Shown: one piece after another, positions 11,701 to 26,700 of the stretch
How the letters are laid out: the number at the start of each line of letters is the position of its first letter
Position numbering within the stretch: position 1 is the first letter of the stretch
Made by a program: the position numbers and the translations under genes
Notes under the pieces: generated by a model
Databases searched by the model: none
Told to the model about the DNA's origin: nothing
Seen by the model: the letters and a program-made list of their open reading frames with translations, nothing else
Source of the DNA: Elmis aenea
Lineage: Eukaryota; Arthropoda; Insecta; Coleoptera; Elmidae
Length of the DNA: 64,000 bases
Reading direction: 5' to 3'
NCBI GenBank assembly: GCA_947652605.1
Contig: OX393579.1
Location: forward strand, 25,813,674-25,877,673

Positions 11701-14700
11701 TGGAACGCCCTGTATTTTTTTATATTTACTCGTAGATAATTCAGTTGTCTTTAAAATATAATAAAGGTGTATTGCGTTCATAATATTTCTCGAGTTATTG
11801 CCGTTTTATTGATAATGTATAAGTAAACGTGCAATATTTAATGGAATTAAAATAGTAGGCTTTAATACATTTTATAATATCAATTTTAATTTTTTATGCT
11901 GCAAATTTCTATCATTTAGTTAGAGAAATAGGTTGTTCTTATAACTGTTTAATCAATATTAATAAAATTATAAAATTTATAAATTATTTATTTACTGCTC
12001 TTATATGAGCAAAAAAAAACTGTCAAATACATCTCAAATTTAAAAATGTGATATTTTACTGCTTTTATGCTAGAAAACTGAGTCAGTTTGAACAATTTTG
12101 CTTTAATAAATAAACTATTTTTGTCGATTAAAAGTTATATGTATTTGAATTTCTTAAAAATATTGTATGTTTGCCTACATATTGTTATTATAATGGCAAC
12201 AACTTGAGAAATATTAGTTCTAGACGTAATACACCTTTATTATTTTTTAAAGACAGGGCTACCGTCAAAAAATCGACTTATTCGTGTTTAAATATCAGCT
12301 AAAGAGATTGACTATAACATACCCTAACATACATAAAAAATACCCTGTGTGTTATTTAAAAAGTTTAACTGTTCAGGAGGCACTATAAGAGTTTGTTAAC
12401 AAAACTACCAAATTATTTTACACTGACATTGTTAAATCGATAAATATAAATATTTTGCTAAAGATCTGATATAAAATGAAAAATATATTTTATTTAAAGT
12501 AAAAAAGCTTTAGTGCGCGTCAAATCTAATGGCGAGCGGTGGGATTGCGCACTAAACACAATTGGAATTGAACACACCTACTCACTTAGTTGTATTGGTA
12601 TACCTGTCAATGGTTTTTAAGGTCCGTGGACCATATTTTAGAGTTTACTGCGCGAAAAACCCCCACCTCTCGCTATTAGACTCGATGAGAACTATACATA
12701 CAAATATTTGCGCGGAAACGAAACACTCGGTATAGCTGAATATAATTTTAGATTATGTAGTAAATGTGGAAATCAAATTGTGTTTTAAAATGTTTTTTTT
12801 AAATTTTGATAAAGCAGCTATGAAGGAAATATACGCACTAGGTGGACACCCTACCCTGTATACATATGTTTTTGAAAATGGAAAAATTAAAAAAACAGTA
12901 AAATTGTATTTTGGGGGTCCGCCAGGCGCGAGCGCGAGTAGTCTGTGATTGATAAAAGAGAATTGTAATCGCAAAAAAAATTCACCGAGCGAAGCCGGGT
13001 AACTACGCTAGTTTGTTATAGAAGTCAGTTTTAAAGTGAAATGACAGTGGTCCGTTCGCAAGTTAATTTTTTTAAAAATTTTGCAATTGTGAATTAAGTA
13101 ATTGCAATTTGTGTATTATATATATTTTTTAAAATCCTTTAAGAATTTTTTTTTGTTATTAATTTATTACTTGGTTTTTATGAAATAGTAATTTGTAGCA
13201 GTAATTAATAATAATAATACCTACCACAGTCTACCAGTGTAAAACATTTTCATGTTAGGGAATAAACTAAAGTCCGACGGGGCAAAGTTTGGCGAATGCA
13301 TAAGGCAGCAATTCGAAGCGCAATTGATGAATTTTAGCCATCGAAATAATAGACTTGTGACAAGGCGCACTATCCTGATGAAATAGAACTTTTTTCTTTG
13401 CTAATGCATTTATAGTGAATTTTCTAGTCGAGCTGGTTAAGTCAGTTGACCAAAAGAATATCTTTCGCGTCTCAAAATACCGTTGCCAAGCCCATAATAT
13501 TTTTGACCGATGGCTTTCGCCTTCTTCGGAACTGGTTCGCCACTAGCTATCCATTGTTTTGACTGTTGCTTGGTCTTTGGTGAATCCAAGTCTTGCTCAT
13601 AGTTACGAATAGGCGCAAATATCTTATTGATTGCGCTTGAAGAAAACTGCTCGGTAATAGTCACACGACTGACTTTTTGTTTTAGTTGAGCACTCGCTAC
13701 ACCCATCGCGCGGATAGTTTTTATGTGCCCAAACCTGCGCATAATATGTGATGTGCTTGTTTTTAGACATGCACACTTTCAGCCATATTGACCAATTTCA
13801 ATTAATGGTAGTTGAATACAATTTAACGCATATTTTTTCGACAATTTCTGTAGAAGTAGCCGTTTTTAACCTTCTTGAATATTGTGCATCTTCAGTGCTC
13901 GTAAGATCACGTTTAGAGTCCCCAATCTATGTTTTAACTGTTGAAAACGATGGAGAAGACTCACCTAAAGTAAAATCCATCTCAGATATTATTTCGGTTG
14001 AAAAAAACTTTTAAAAAGGATGTATTTTATCACTGCGCGTGCTTTGGTTTCCTCTATTGAGAGTCAAATGCAAACTGCTTGACTTATAAAACTTCATAGT
14101 CAACCTAATACAAACCATAGATATTTTTTTAAAAAGTTGCGCCTTCTTTAGGCTATTCTGTTCATCTAGTCCTGGTTGTAGGTCTCAGGGCCCGATCTAG
14201 CTTTTCCGCCGCTCTGGGCAAAAATGATTTTTGCCGCTCTTTATATTTAACTATAAATTATTATTATAAAATATAATTGTAGAGAATAACGGGACATTGG
14301 TCATGAGGTTTATAGGGAAAACTCTTTACATAAGCCAATATAAAATATAATTTTTGAGAGTGGGTGTAATTTTTGCAGGTACTTGTTGAATAAAGGTGCA
14401 TTTAAATCAGAGCGAACAGGACCGAACGAACGAACGAACGGGTTTTTAGGTATTCGTTCGTTCGGTCGTCTCTGTGCAATGCAATGTGAACGAACATTCG
14501 CATTCGTTGATGATCCGCGCTAGTGTGAAAACCTGAAAACAAACCATGTCGGATAGAGAATTCGCTAGCTACAAAATGCACCATGCAAATCGAGCACGAA
14601 CTTCCTTTGATGATTCGCTTGTTTACCGACACGCTACGGAACCTGTGCGAACGCGAACGAGTTCGTTCGCTCGCCTTCGCTTCTCCATGCAAATTGCGCG

Positions 14701-17700
14701 AGCTTGACCGAACGAATTCGTTCGTTCGCTTCTGTTCGCTTTGATTTAAATGCACCTTAAACAAGTCTTTTGTTTCATAAAAAAATTTAAATTCATAAGA
14801 AACTAACATAACAAAATGAAATATAAAAGTAGGATGCAGGTACATTTTTTTTCTCAAAAAATACCATATATTGTCTTTTTAATGAATAAAAAAACAAGTA
14901 AACATAGAATATTTTACTGCTTGCGGAGCAACTGTTTCGCGAGAGTTTTCAAATTATTATATGCAACGACAAATTGTTATTCCATATATCAAAATGTACA
15001 GAGTGTTGACTGAAAATATCGTACAAACGACTTTACCATGCAAAATTAAATATTTGCAAATATTGGCTCCTTCTGATTATTTTACGACTAAAGTGTACAC
15101 ATAAAAGTTTTTCATAATTAAAAACTACTTGAGATACATCACTTGCTTTTTTAATTTGGCTAGCATTTTCGCTTCCATGCGTTAGCATCAGCAAAATGGC
15201 ACAATTTTTAAATTTTTATAAGTATTTTTCACCTTTCTTTAATTATTTGAAACTTATTAAATAAATATGAAATATGAAATAAATAAGCGCTATTATATCT
15301 TGCATGAAGGTAAGTTTATTGTGATATAAATTTTAAAAGTGCTGTTGGCATTATTATTCCGGAAATAACAGTGTTTAAAAAACTGTACACGGGACGCCAC
15401 AAAGACAAAGATATCAATCTGAGTTCTGTTTGTTGCAATAACTTCGTTAATATTTTGTTACAATTTCGTCTTGATATGGTGGTGATCTATTTATAAAAAT
15501 AAAAAAAGTTCTCATATGTGACAAAACTTACGAGGTCGAACCTTATATATTTTTTTAAATATTGGAAACACTGCACTACTTCGAGCATCTGAAATTCCGG
15601 TCCGGAGGATGCTTTTACTATGAGAACCTTCATTTTAATAGGCATATTGTTAAGGTGCATAAAATCCATATAAAGCTATAGGAAACCAGAAAACCGCGAT
15701 ATGTTTTAAGTATTGCTAAAGGAAGCGGAAATCCTAACCAAATTTAAAATGTCAGTGAAAAATCTTGTGTTGATTTGATTGTGGACAACTTTTATGTTTA
15801 CACTTTGGCGTAAAATAATCAGGAGAGCTAACATTTGCAACTAATTAATTTTGCATGCTAAAGTAAGGTGTCAATTTTTTGCTCCAAAGTTACGGGGACA
15901 CTAACCAAGCGTTATGAAAAAAAACGTCAACTAATTTTCGTGGAAATCATGCAAATTTTAAAAAGAAAGTTCGAAAAGTAAAAACTCGTACATTTTTGCT
16001 CATTTCAAAACTTCCTCCCACTCCAGTTTTCGTTTCCAATGAGCGGTTACACTATTACAATGTTGCCAGACTATCAGATTTGCATAATTTTGCAACAATG
16101 CCGTACCATAGCTTACCTTGATTATTTTAAAAATTCCTGAGAATATTATGTAAATCGGGGACAAAAATAATCCTGGATTTGAGTCTTGTTTCAGGGACTG
16201 TCCCTAAAAAATCGGGGACGAATGGTAAATGCCCTTATGGTAAAGTCCTATTGTACAATACTCTCAGTCAACCCTGTATGTAAAACATAGTAAGGAACAT
16301 TTGTAACAAAATTAGAATGAAAATAAATCTCAAAGTGGAATGATTAACTTTAAACTCATCCTAAACGCTTTACCATTAAATAACTATTATTGTACCCACC
16401 TACAAGTAGGTACACTAATACTTTGATGTATACTCTGTTTTTTTTTTTAAATTGGTTTAATTTTTAATTTTCTTTTCTACCAATTTTGCCGCCCCTCAAA
16501 TTTGCCGCTCTGGGCAGTTGCCCTGCTCGCGCCACTCTAGATCTGGCCCTGGTAGGTCTAAATCTAAATGATAATTTTCATAATTTAAATGCTGAATTTG
16601 ATGTAACAAGCAATTGTTTTTTGGGTAATATGTTAGGCGCCGTAAAAACCTCGCCTAATTTTTTTGGAGTTAATTTGAGGATGCCACAAAGACAAACACA
16701 TATCATTTAAGCTTGTTAATCATCTCCCTCTGTCTTAAACACTATAGATACATGAAATATTAAATTGTGCTTTAATATTTTTAATCGAATTTAGTAGGTA
16801 TGTAGTCAGCGTATTCTGTTCTTAATTTTTTAAACTTTATGCTATGATACAGTTTTAATTTCGTTTAATATTTAATTTCGTACAACCGAGAATAACCTAT
16901 GTGCAGTCATTTAATAATGGCTTTATAATTAAAAAAGTGTAAAAAACTGAAATAGGTAATGTACTTATGTACATATTTCTGTGCAAAGCACGCACCAACT
17001 TCATTCCAAGACCACTACTAAATTTGGGACCGGTTCAATCATCTCGTATTCAAGAAGTAATTCAATAATTATGGAAAAACAACCGTTCTTCTAAAGCGGC
17101 CTAATTGAAAATGTAAATGATTTTCATTCAACTATGTATATGGCACCTTTTCTCGTTTCAGTCGGCTTGTTTGACTGAAATATTACCAATTTAATGGGAC
17201 TTATAATGAAATAGAATAACAGTCATAAACGTTACCATGATGAACATTTTATGTACATGATGTATTAAAAAGCATATTTTGCAAAAAAAACATAAGTAGG
17301 CCATGAATTCAACCCTTAGGTATTTATTTTAAATTAAAAGTAATCAATACATAATTTTATTTAGCTTTCAAACGTAATAAATTATTGCTGCTGAACATCA
17401 TTTAGCCACATAATATGTTTCTATGGTCTAATAATACCTTATATGTGTACCTTTTGTGTATTTTTGAAAAAACATAAATTAAGTATATTAAAAATTTACA
17501 TGATTTTCTGATTTAGAAAACGATACCAGTGCCATATAAAAACAAGAATAATGCCTTTTTGATAATTACCAAAATTCAGATATACATATATTCTCGCCAT
17601 TGTAGGAAGATTTTTTCCCCATCTGGTACTAAGTGGATCAAGTCTCTATGAGCCATTTCTAAAAAATAAAACACTAGATTGTTGATGAGATGATGTCTGG

Positions 17701-20700
17701 GACACCCTTTATCAAAAAATCAACAACTTTTCTCCCAAAAATATTTTTGTACCATTAAGTGTAACCGAGTTATTAACGATTTAAAAAAAAGCTCATTTTG
17801 ATTTTTGTTTATTATCTAGCGTGCCATGGAACTTTTTTAAAACATGAAAGCATCGCTGAACAGGTCTCAGAAAGGGAAACAATTTGTCTAATTTAAACTT
17901 CTTTGTAGCTCTTACCGAGTTTACGAGATCTCAATAGTGACGCTTGTATGTGGACCACCCTGTATACATGTTATTTAAAGCGATTTATTTAAAATCGTTT
18001 AACCCCAAAACATTAGTGACAAATTATTTGACACCTAGTCATATGCAGTACTACGTGTTCACACGTTATACGATATATTTGAGTGTTGTGACATTAAAAT
18101 AAAAATAGCGACACTTGTAACTGCAGCAACGACTGTTGTAGAGCAACTAATTAAGTTGAATTATTGGGATATAGATTTGTCCCATAAACAAGGATATTGT
18201 TGATAATGCTCTATGAACGTTAGAACATCTATTAAGGACATGATAAATTGTAAATCGATGACAAACAATTTATATTATTTGTCTAGTATGACAAATACGC
18301 GCTGTCAAAATATAAAAGTATGGTAGGCTAACGTCAAGTGCCGTATTTTCAATATTAAAACAGTTGATATAAGTGTCACGACATCGCTAGTGTCGGCACT
18401 GGCGTCATGACATCGTGGCATCGCGACATCAGGCTGTTTAGACGACGGCACTCTACGCTACGACATTTAATGCCGCCGCATCTAGTCATGACGCTAGTGT
18501 CACCATGTGAACGAAGTTTAATTTGGAAACTAGAGAGCGAAATCGATCAATTAATGTAGTAGGTAAATAACAATGTGGAAAATAAAATTCTTAACTTTTG
18601 TTGTCTAAAAATAAGCAACAACTTTACTATTATATATTTTTAGTTTTAAAGACCTAATGGTGCCTGTACACCTGAGAGTAAAGTACTCTCGAGAGTAGCG
18701 TCGCCAAGGATACAGCCCCTGAGAGTAACTCGCGATTGGCTGTATCCTTGGCGACGCTACTCTCGAGAGTACTTTACTCTCAGGTGTACAGGCACCATTA
18801 GGACATTGATAATTTTGTCTTGTTACGTTGTTACCACGAGAACGTGTTGCTTGGTAACAGCCATCCGCCTTAACCTAAAAGCTGCTTATTATAGGGGCTT
18901 AAATACAGAATTATACTAATTTATCAATGCACGAGGGTGATTCAGCGGATTCTTTTTGTAAGGGAACTATTTAATGTCAGTTTTAAATAAAACTTAAAAA
19001 TTAAACTGTCAAAAACTGATATTGTTATTTATTTATTGCTACTTTGTAACCATATGACATAAATGATAATTAATTTACGGTTGTTATAATATATATATAT
19101 TTTTGAAAATGGTTCTGAGTTTTTCTCAAAAAACTGCACATTTTTGGTAATTTAGCCGTTTCTCTATCTTGAATATTAACTGAGATACCCATGCAATCCC
19201 ATCGAATTTGGACCACCTTGCACATTTAAATGTGTGTGCAAGTTTTTAATTTTTTGGTATGCAAGACTAAAAAGTTTTGCCGCTGCTGGTCTGGAAAGGC
19301 GTTTGATAAACATTTTAAGTGTTATCTATTACTTTTTCTGATAATAAAAAATTAATAATAATATTGTAATAAAAAGTATAGTTTAGTTGTATGACGAATA
19401 ATTTGAAACTCATTTAAATTAAACGTTAAATTGAGCGATCGAGAAAGAGATGGGAGGACGATAATCGAATGAGGCCTAATCCTGGAAGTGGAGAAAACGA
19501 TTAGATTATTAACTACGTTCTTAATCTGCTCTTAGTCGGTTTATAGCATTAAACGTATTGATCATTGGCGTCTTATAGTGAAAGCAAATTGGACAGACAT
19601 TCCGTGCCGTTTTTAAACGATATCATAGATTTTTTCTCTTCAACTAAAATAATTTTATCTGATAAATAAAATATTTGCTATCGATCACAACCATACATAA
19701 AACTAGGTTATTGCGAAACTCGGTGTACCTATTAAAAATCATTTTACCCTATGTGGATCGTACATTTTTTTAAAAATAAGTAAATTTATCCGATTTTACG
19801 AGCAACGATACCGAGGTAATCGTTTTCTCTCTATGCACTCACAAATCTGTTAATTCATATTGGTGGCTGTACCGACAAAGAAAAACATCGAATCTAGGGA
19901 ACAACACCAAATGTCCAGTCAAAATGATTCGGCTCGCGTGACGTTTGTAAACATGTTGACGTTGTACTCTGTGGTTGTACTAAGAGAAGTTTAATAAATT
20001 TATGTGACAGTTTTTTGTTTTTGAATTGTGTTGGAAAAAAAAGCGTTGATATTTCTACGGTCAGACTAAACATTATTTTTCCGACGACCACTATGCAAAG
20101 CGAGTAATTTCGCACGACTTACTACAACTGAAAATGACAAATTGCGCATGACACTGGAAATTGTGTGCAAAATGCACTTTGCACACAATTTCCTACACTT
20201 TGCACACAATTTCCGCTACTTTACACACGCTAAACGCGCTGTCAAGCAAATCTAACCTCACAAGTGTCAAGTGTCACCAACGTCAAAAAAATGTTATTTT
20301 CACAACTTTTTTGCAGAATTAATGATTATTTGTCTAACTGGTCGTCGGAAAAGCATAGTGTACAACACGTGCTGAAAGAATATTTCACACTCGCATGACT
20401 GAGCCACTCGCCTGACGGCTCGTGGCTCAACTGTCATACTCGTGTGAAATATTCAACTTTCAGCACTAGTTGTACAATATACTATGAAAGTAAAGGTTTT
20501 CTCTCATTTGTGAAACTTGTTTATATGAAATTGTCTATTGTGATTTTGCAAACGTTAAAAATTTAAATTGCACATGTCCTATTTCATTGTAAAAATGCAT
20601 CATTTTTTATACAACGTATTAAGACTGATACCTTTGAATTTATTTTACGTGATACAATATTTGCCATCCTAATTCTAATTACAATGTTGAGAAATGGTGA

Positions 20701-23700
20701 GACGATCATGTGTTAATAAACTTAACAAGCGGATAATTAAGCGAGAAATTGAATAGAGGAAGAGAATTTTAATTGCTTGTCATTAATGAGTTCTAAATCA
20801 GGAGTACTTTATTAAATTAATTGTGATATCTTAATTAACAGTTTGATAGGATTAAATTTATAGGGAGAATATTATAAATCAAAAGTTATATATTATTTAA
20901 TGTAACAATAGTTGCAACAACATTTTTATAGTTTTTTGATTTTTTCCTGTCATTATAAAATTATGAACTCAGTTTTATTATTTAATTAGAAATTCCACTC
21001 GAAAAAATTACAGTAAACCAAGTTAGCAACGCAATCAAAACTAAGCTAAACAAAAAGAAAGCCCCAGGTTATGATTTAATAACAGCGAACATCTTGAGCA
21101 ATATTTCTAACAAAGGATTAAGATACATAACGCAAATATTCAATGCCATCTTGCGAACAGGTCACTTCCCTATGCAGTGGAAGGTGGCAGAAATTATACT
21201 GATTCCTAAACCGGGAAAACCATTGACCGAATTAAAATCCTACAGACCAATTAGCCTGCTTTCAATCATGTCAAAACTATTTGAAAAAGTGCTACTAGAA
21301 AAATTAGGACCTATACTCCAAGTCCGCCAAATTATACCAACGTACCAATTTGGATTCAGAGCCCAACACTCTGCAATAGAGCAAATTCACAGGATAACAA
21401 AGAGGATCAGACAAGATTTTGAAGATAAAAAATACTGTTAAACTGCTTTTCTAGACATAACGCAGGCCTTTGACAGAGTTTGGCACACAGGGCTACTCTA
21501 CAAAATCAGAAAACTTTTACCTTTAAATTACTTTCTTATCCTAAAATCCTATCTCACCAACCGCCACTTTCGAGTAAAGTATCAGGACGCGTACACAGAC
21601 CTCCATCAAATAAATGCTGGTGTTCCCCAGGGGAGTGTGCTGGGACCGATACTGTTTCTTATATATACTTCCGATATGCCAAGCAAAAAAACCCTTCTTA
21701 CTGCAACTTTTGCCGACGACACGGCAGTCCTAGCCTCACACGAAAATCCCACCAGAGCGTCACACATTCTTCAGTCCCATCTTCGGAAGTTGGAAACTTG
21801 GTTTAACCAGTGGAAAATCAAGGTTAATGAGACCAAGTCAGTACACGTCACCTTCACAAACCGAAGAGGTAGATGTCCACCTATCACCCTAAATAACCAC
21901 CAGATACCGCAACACGATGAGGCTAAATACCTTGGACTTACCCTAGACAAAGAACTCACCTGGCGCAACCACATATTCATCAAACGTAAACAGTTGGGTT
22001 TGAAACTTTCCAAACTTTACTGGTTAATTGGACGCAAGTCCAAACTGTCGCTAGAAAATAAACTCTTGGTGTATAAATCCATCCTTAAACCAGTGTGGAC
22101 GTGTGGGATCCAACTGTGGGGAACTGCGTCAAATTCAAACATAGATATCTATATTGGAAAGATTTCAATCTAAAGTCCTCAGAATTGTAGCCAAAGCCCC
22201 GTGGTTTGTTCCAAATACCAACATCAGACAAGATCTACAGATTAAAACCATTAAAGAGGAAATCAAACAGCATACCACGAATTACGCCAAAAGAATTACA
22301 GATCACCCAAACAGCCTTGCGAAAGAACTCATGACCCAACCACTGCTCAGAAGCCTCCTCAAGCGCCACACCACAACACAACAGACCTTATCGGCAGATT
22401 CGAAAACTTAAACTAATTATGTGTTGTGCTAAATAATTGTGTATTGTGCTAAATGTAAAATCCCAGTAGCTACACCTAGCAAAGCTATAAGTAAACGGGA
22501 GGCTACCACAGGGTAGCTTTTCACAGGTTACCGTCAAACCATTTGATTATTGTATAATTAGCATACAGATTTCAAATTAATTGAGATATTAAAAAAAAAA
22601 AGTTTTACTATCTTATTTACTATATTTATTTAGTTATATTTATATGTTACCGGCAATGTGTGAAATGCAGGTATTGTATAGAATACCTAGGAATTATAAA
22701 GAATGCCTAAAGTTTTTAAGAAAAGTATGAAATATCTGGTTTTCGTGACTATGTTACATACTTTTCCTAGGCATTTTATACATTGCCTAGGTATTATACA
22801 TAATGAAAAGTATACTCTAGGCAAGTGTCAAAAGAGCGCAATGAAAATGTTTTTACTGGCAACACATATTTGAAAACGAAAGAACGGTCTTTTATAAATT
22901 GCCCAGGCATTTTGTAAAAAGCCGGCAAAATTAGCATTTCGTGTTTCGACTAGGCAAATAATAAAATGCCTTCATAATTGTTTGTAATGAAAACAAACCT
23001 ATTAGCTTCATTTTCATAATTTATTAAAAAAAAAACTTTAACCAACCTTTAACCTGACCCTCTATTACTGACCAAATGAATGAGGGTCAGCTTAAAGGTT
23101 GGCGAAAGCTTTTTTTTTTGTATGAAAACAAACGTATGAGGTTAAGAGAAAGTCATAATTTACTCGTTTTGGCGACTTTTGGCCAAAATTGGTGTTGGCT
23201 ATATTTCGAGTATTAAAAAAGACATGTTAATATCTCGCTTGAACAGAAAGATGGAGAAAAACTTTAAAAAACATTTTTGGCTTGGTTTTTTGTTCTTAAT
23301 AAGATAGCGATGTTCAATTTTTTTTACATGTACGAATATTGATATATTACACTAAACTTTCTTATTTTAAATGGAAACCATAGTTGGCTTTGACATGAAT
23401 TGAAAGTATATTTTTTGCGCTTTTCAAAAATATATAATTTGCTTATGGTTGCTATTTAAAATAAGAAAGTTGGGTGTAATATATCGGTATTGATATGAGT
23501 AAAAAACAATTGAACATCGCTATCTTATTAAGTACAAAAAACCATGGCAAAAATGTCTTTAAAGTTTTTCTCTGGCTTTTTGTTTAAGCGAGATATTTGA
23601 AAATTGCCAAAAATCGGTTTTTGGCTATATTTCGAAAATTAAAAAAGATATCAAAAATCTGTTTACGGCAATGAATTTCTCTCGAAAAAATAAATCGAGA

Positions 23701-26700
23701 CTACGTACTTATTTTTTTTCTATCTCTGATAATAACCGAGATACCCTGTATTGGCATCGAAAATAGTCCACCCTGTACACTCTTTACAGTGCGCCGCGAA
23801 ATTTTAGCGTTGGCAAAAGTGCGCCGAGACATTGCAAAGGTTGAAAAACACTGGTTTAACTATTTGTAATAGGTATTCTATGAAATAGCTAATTATTGTA
23901 CCGGGTGATTCAGTTTGACTGTCGCACCCCTATAACTTTGTAAGTATTGAGAATAACCCCAACAACCCTTATATATTTGAAATCAGCGAGAAATTCTCTA
24001 ATAAGTGATGTGTTTTTGTTACCTCTACGATGACGTATGTCTGTTTTTTTTTTAAATTACATAGGTAGTATACATTTTTTTGTTGATTCGGATAGAGAAT
24101 TTAATTCTGAATCCGACCATGTAGGTGCTCAAAAAGTAGGCATACATAAGAAAATTTTCGAGAAAAATCAGTTCAAAGTTTATTCAAATTATAGCAAACA
24201 GTCTATTTAACATAACAAAAAACGATCAAATCTTAAAAATTATACGGTAACTATTAATGAAAATGTATTAAAAATTAATTTTTAATAAAAATAAAAACAA
24301 ATAATAAACGCCGACATAAAAAATTAGATTTTAATGTCACTGCTGATTTTTCTCGATTTTTTTTTAATGTATGCCTACTTTTTGAGTACATGGTCGGATT
24401 CAGAATTAAATTCTCTAACCGAATCAACAACAAAATGTATACTATGTAATTTAAAAAACAACAGTTGCCTATCGCGGATTTGAATACGTCATCGTAGAGG
24501 TAACAAAAACACATCACTTAATAGAGAATTTCTCGCTGATTTCAAATATATAAGGGTTGTTGGGGTCAAACTGAATCACCCGGTATAGTATAGTATAGGT
24601 TGAAATTGAACAGTAAAATATTAAATTGGCTGATATTAAGTACTTTAACTTAAACAATAAAATTAATAACAAAGTATCTCAGTTATACGTTTTTGTTCTC
24701 ATGTTACAAACAAATATTTTGTTTTTGTGAACAGCCGTCATATTTGTCCTGAGATCTTAAAAATTTGTGTAGTCACCAACATGTTCTGTTCAATCGAAAG
24801 TAGTTTATACGAAATATTTCGTTTTCGTTCTTTACGTTACCACCCATAAAATTTTGTTTTCGTTTTCGTGAACCAAAATTTAATAACGGTTTAAACCAGT
24901 TTTACCGTTTTTTTGAGTCACCAAGTCGAGAACTTTTTTTTCTTAGTAACCACTTCCTTTTTACAAAATTCAAAGCAAGGAACTTTCTAAAAAACGATCG
25001 CCAAATTTCAAAAGGACGGTGTTGGCAACCCTATTAATACGACGAAACTTCAATGATTATTTGAATATTCGAATATTCAGATTATAAATACTTCAAATTT
25101 ATTAACTATTGATATGTAAATCAGCATAATTCGCCTTTAAATAAAAACAAATTCGCGGTGCTATTTTGTACTATTGATAATAAATGTGAGGTATAAAAAG
25201 TTTGTGATGAATAACCAGGGCCATATTTTTAAACGTTTGAATGAAGTGATTACTACGCGCCCTTTTGTTGTCCAATCGAGTGTATATTATTTATTGATGA
25301 TCCAATCAACAAATTAGAAAGAGAGAATATCTATACCGTTACTTGTGTTACACGAAATTGCAAGTATTAGTAATAAAGTTGTTAACACATTAAGTGTTTT
25401 GAGAAAAGTGAAGCTTTCTTATTTCAAGTGAGATATTTTATTGCCTTGTGGAAGTCTTTCCAGCATAGACGGTAAATGCGCGTTTGTGTTCAACGAATAA
25501 CAATTAAATAGTGATAAAAGCGGTTAAAAGCAGTTTTAGAAATTACGTATTTCGTTTTCGTTCTTGAACGAAAATGATTATTTCGTTTTCCTTCTTATAA
25601 AAATTTCGGTTAATTTCGTTTAACTTTTTCGTTCCGTTCTCAGTCCCTGCCTTAAAAAAACTAAATGTTGCACCGCTTGATTTCCAACATTAGTGGCGCC
25701 TAAAAATTGAAAAACATACATCACCGTATATAAATTGTGAGCAGAATGTATTTTATTGTGGCAACGCTACCAAATGTCTATTCACATGATTAACAATAAA
25801 TGATGTCGAGGGTTGACCGCAATGTGTCTACATAATAAACTGTTATTTATCTCTGATTATCGGTATAAATAAAAATTTCGAAAAGCGAATTAGTGGGTTT
25901 CAGCTCAACGAATACTCATTGGCGTAGTTAGCCCCGAGGTCCAGGGGGGGCTGCAGCCCCAGGTGACTGAGGCTGTGAGCTAAAAAAAAGCTCCTCTTTT
26001 TTTAATCTGTCCGCGTACTCACAAATTTATGGTTTTTTAGGCCAGGGGGGCCTAAAAAAATATTGTTTTACAAAACACAAACAATAAATGTTCGTAAATT
26101 GTTTAATTTAGGGAATAGAACTTTAAACGAAATGGTTTTTGTGTCGAGTACGATTATGTAGGGCTACTTGGGACAGTTTCAACATGTAAAACCGTGTAGG
26201 CCAGGGGGGGCTAATGAGAGTTCAGGGGGGGCTTAGCCCCCCCTGGTCCCCCCATAACTACGCCAATGTGAATACTCTAAATCCTATAAAGATCTCAAAA
26301 CGTCTCAGCGCCGAGACTCCCAAAAACTATAAAACATAGCGTGCTTTACGACACTCTTAGTAAAAAAAATGCAAATTTTGCCTTAGTAAAATCAATATTT
26401 CTTACTTTATCAAAACTTGTATTTTCGTGCAGTACGATGAGGTCAGTCGTATCACGCAATCTATGAAAACTTAATGTTTTCTATTGTGTGTTGTGGTTGT
26501 AAGTTTACAATAATGCTTGAGCATCAAGATTACGAAATAAATAATGCTGCAGATAAAACATACATACGTTAAAGCATTATTTAAACCTTTAAAATTCAGT
26601 TCTCTTTAATTATAAAATGAATTTAGCGTGGCTTCAGATTTCCAAATATTTAGGTCATCTGATTGTTGTGTGCACACCGGTTGTAAGTTACTACGGTCTG

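Larger units (their letters stand above)
14186..16551. mobile_element. hAT element with perfect 8-bp duplication, triple-nested
   Basis: Ends CAGGGCCCGATCTAG and CTAGATCTGGCCCTG. The octamer gtaggtct flanks both sides exactly (14178-14185 and 16552-16559). The sub-terminal 'gccgctctgggca' occurs at both ends. The interior is filled by a PIF/Harbinger-like MITE (14394-14757) and a foldback element (14999-16276) that itself contains a hAT element (15864-16237). Confidence 0.85.

Noticed and set aside
14402..14857. 151-codon minus-strand frame rich in Arg and Ser
   Set aside because: It runs through a gaacgaac-rich MITE with inverted ends and TAA duplication; the composition comes from the motif.
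18360..18500. Repeated 'cgacatc / gatgtcg' and 'ctagtgtca' phrases suggesting a MITE
   Set aside because: I could not define matching ends or a target duplication; pairing is short and irregular.
21480..21806. 108-codon frame next to the reverse transcriptase
   Set aside because: It is an out-of-frame shadow of the Jockey RT; the true frame carries the RT motifs.
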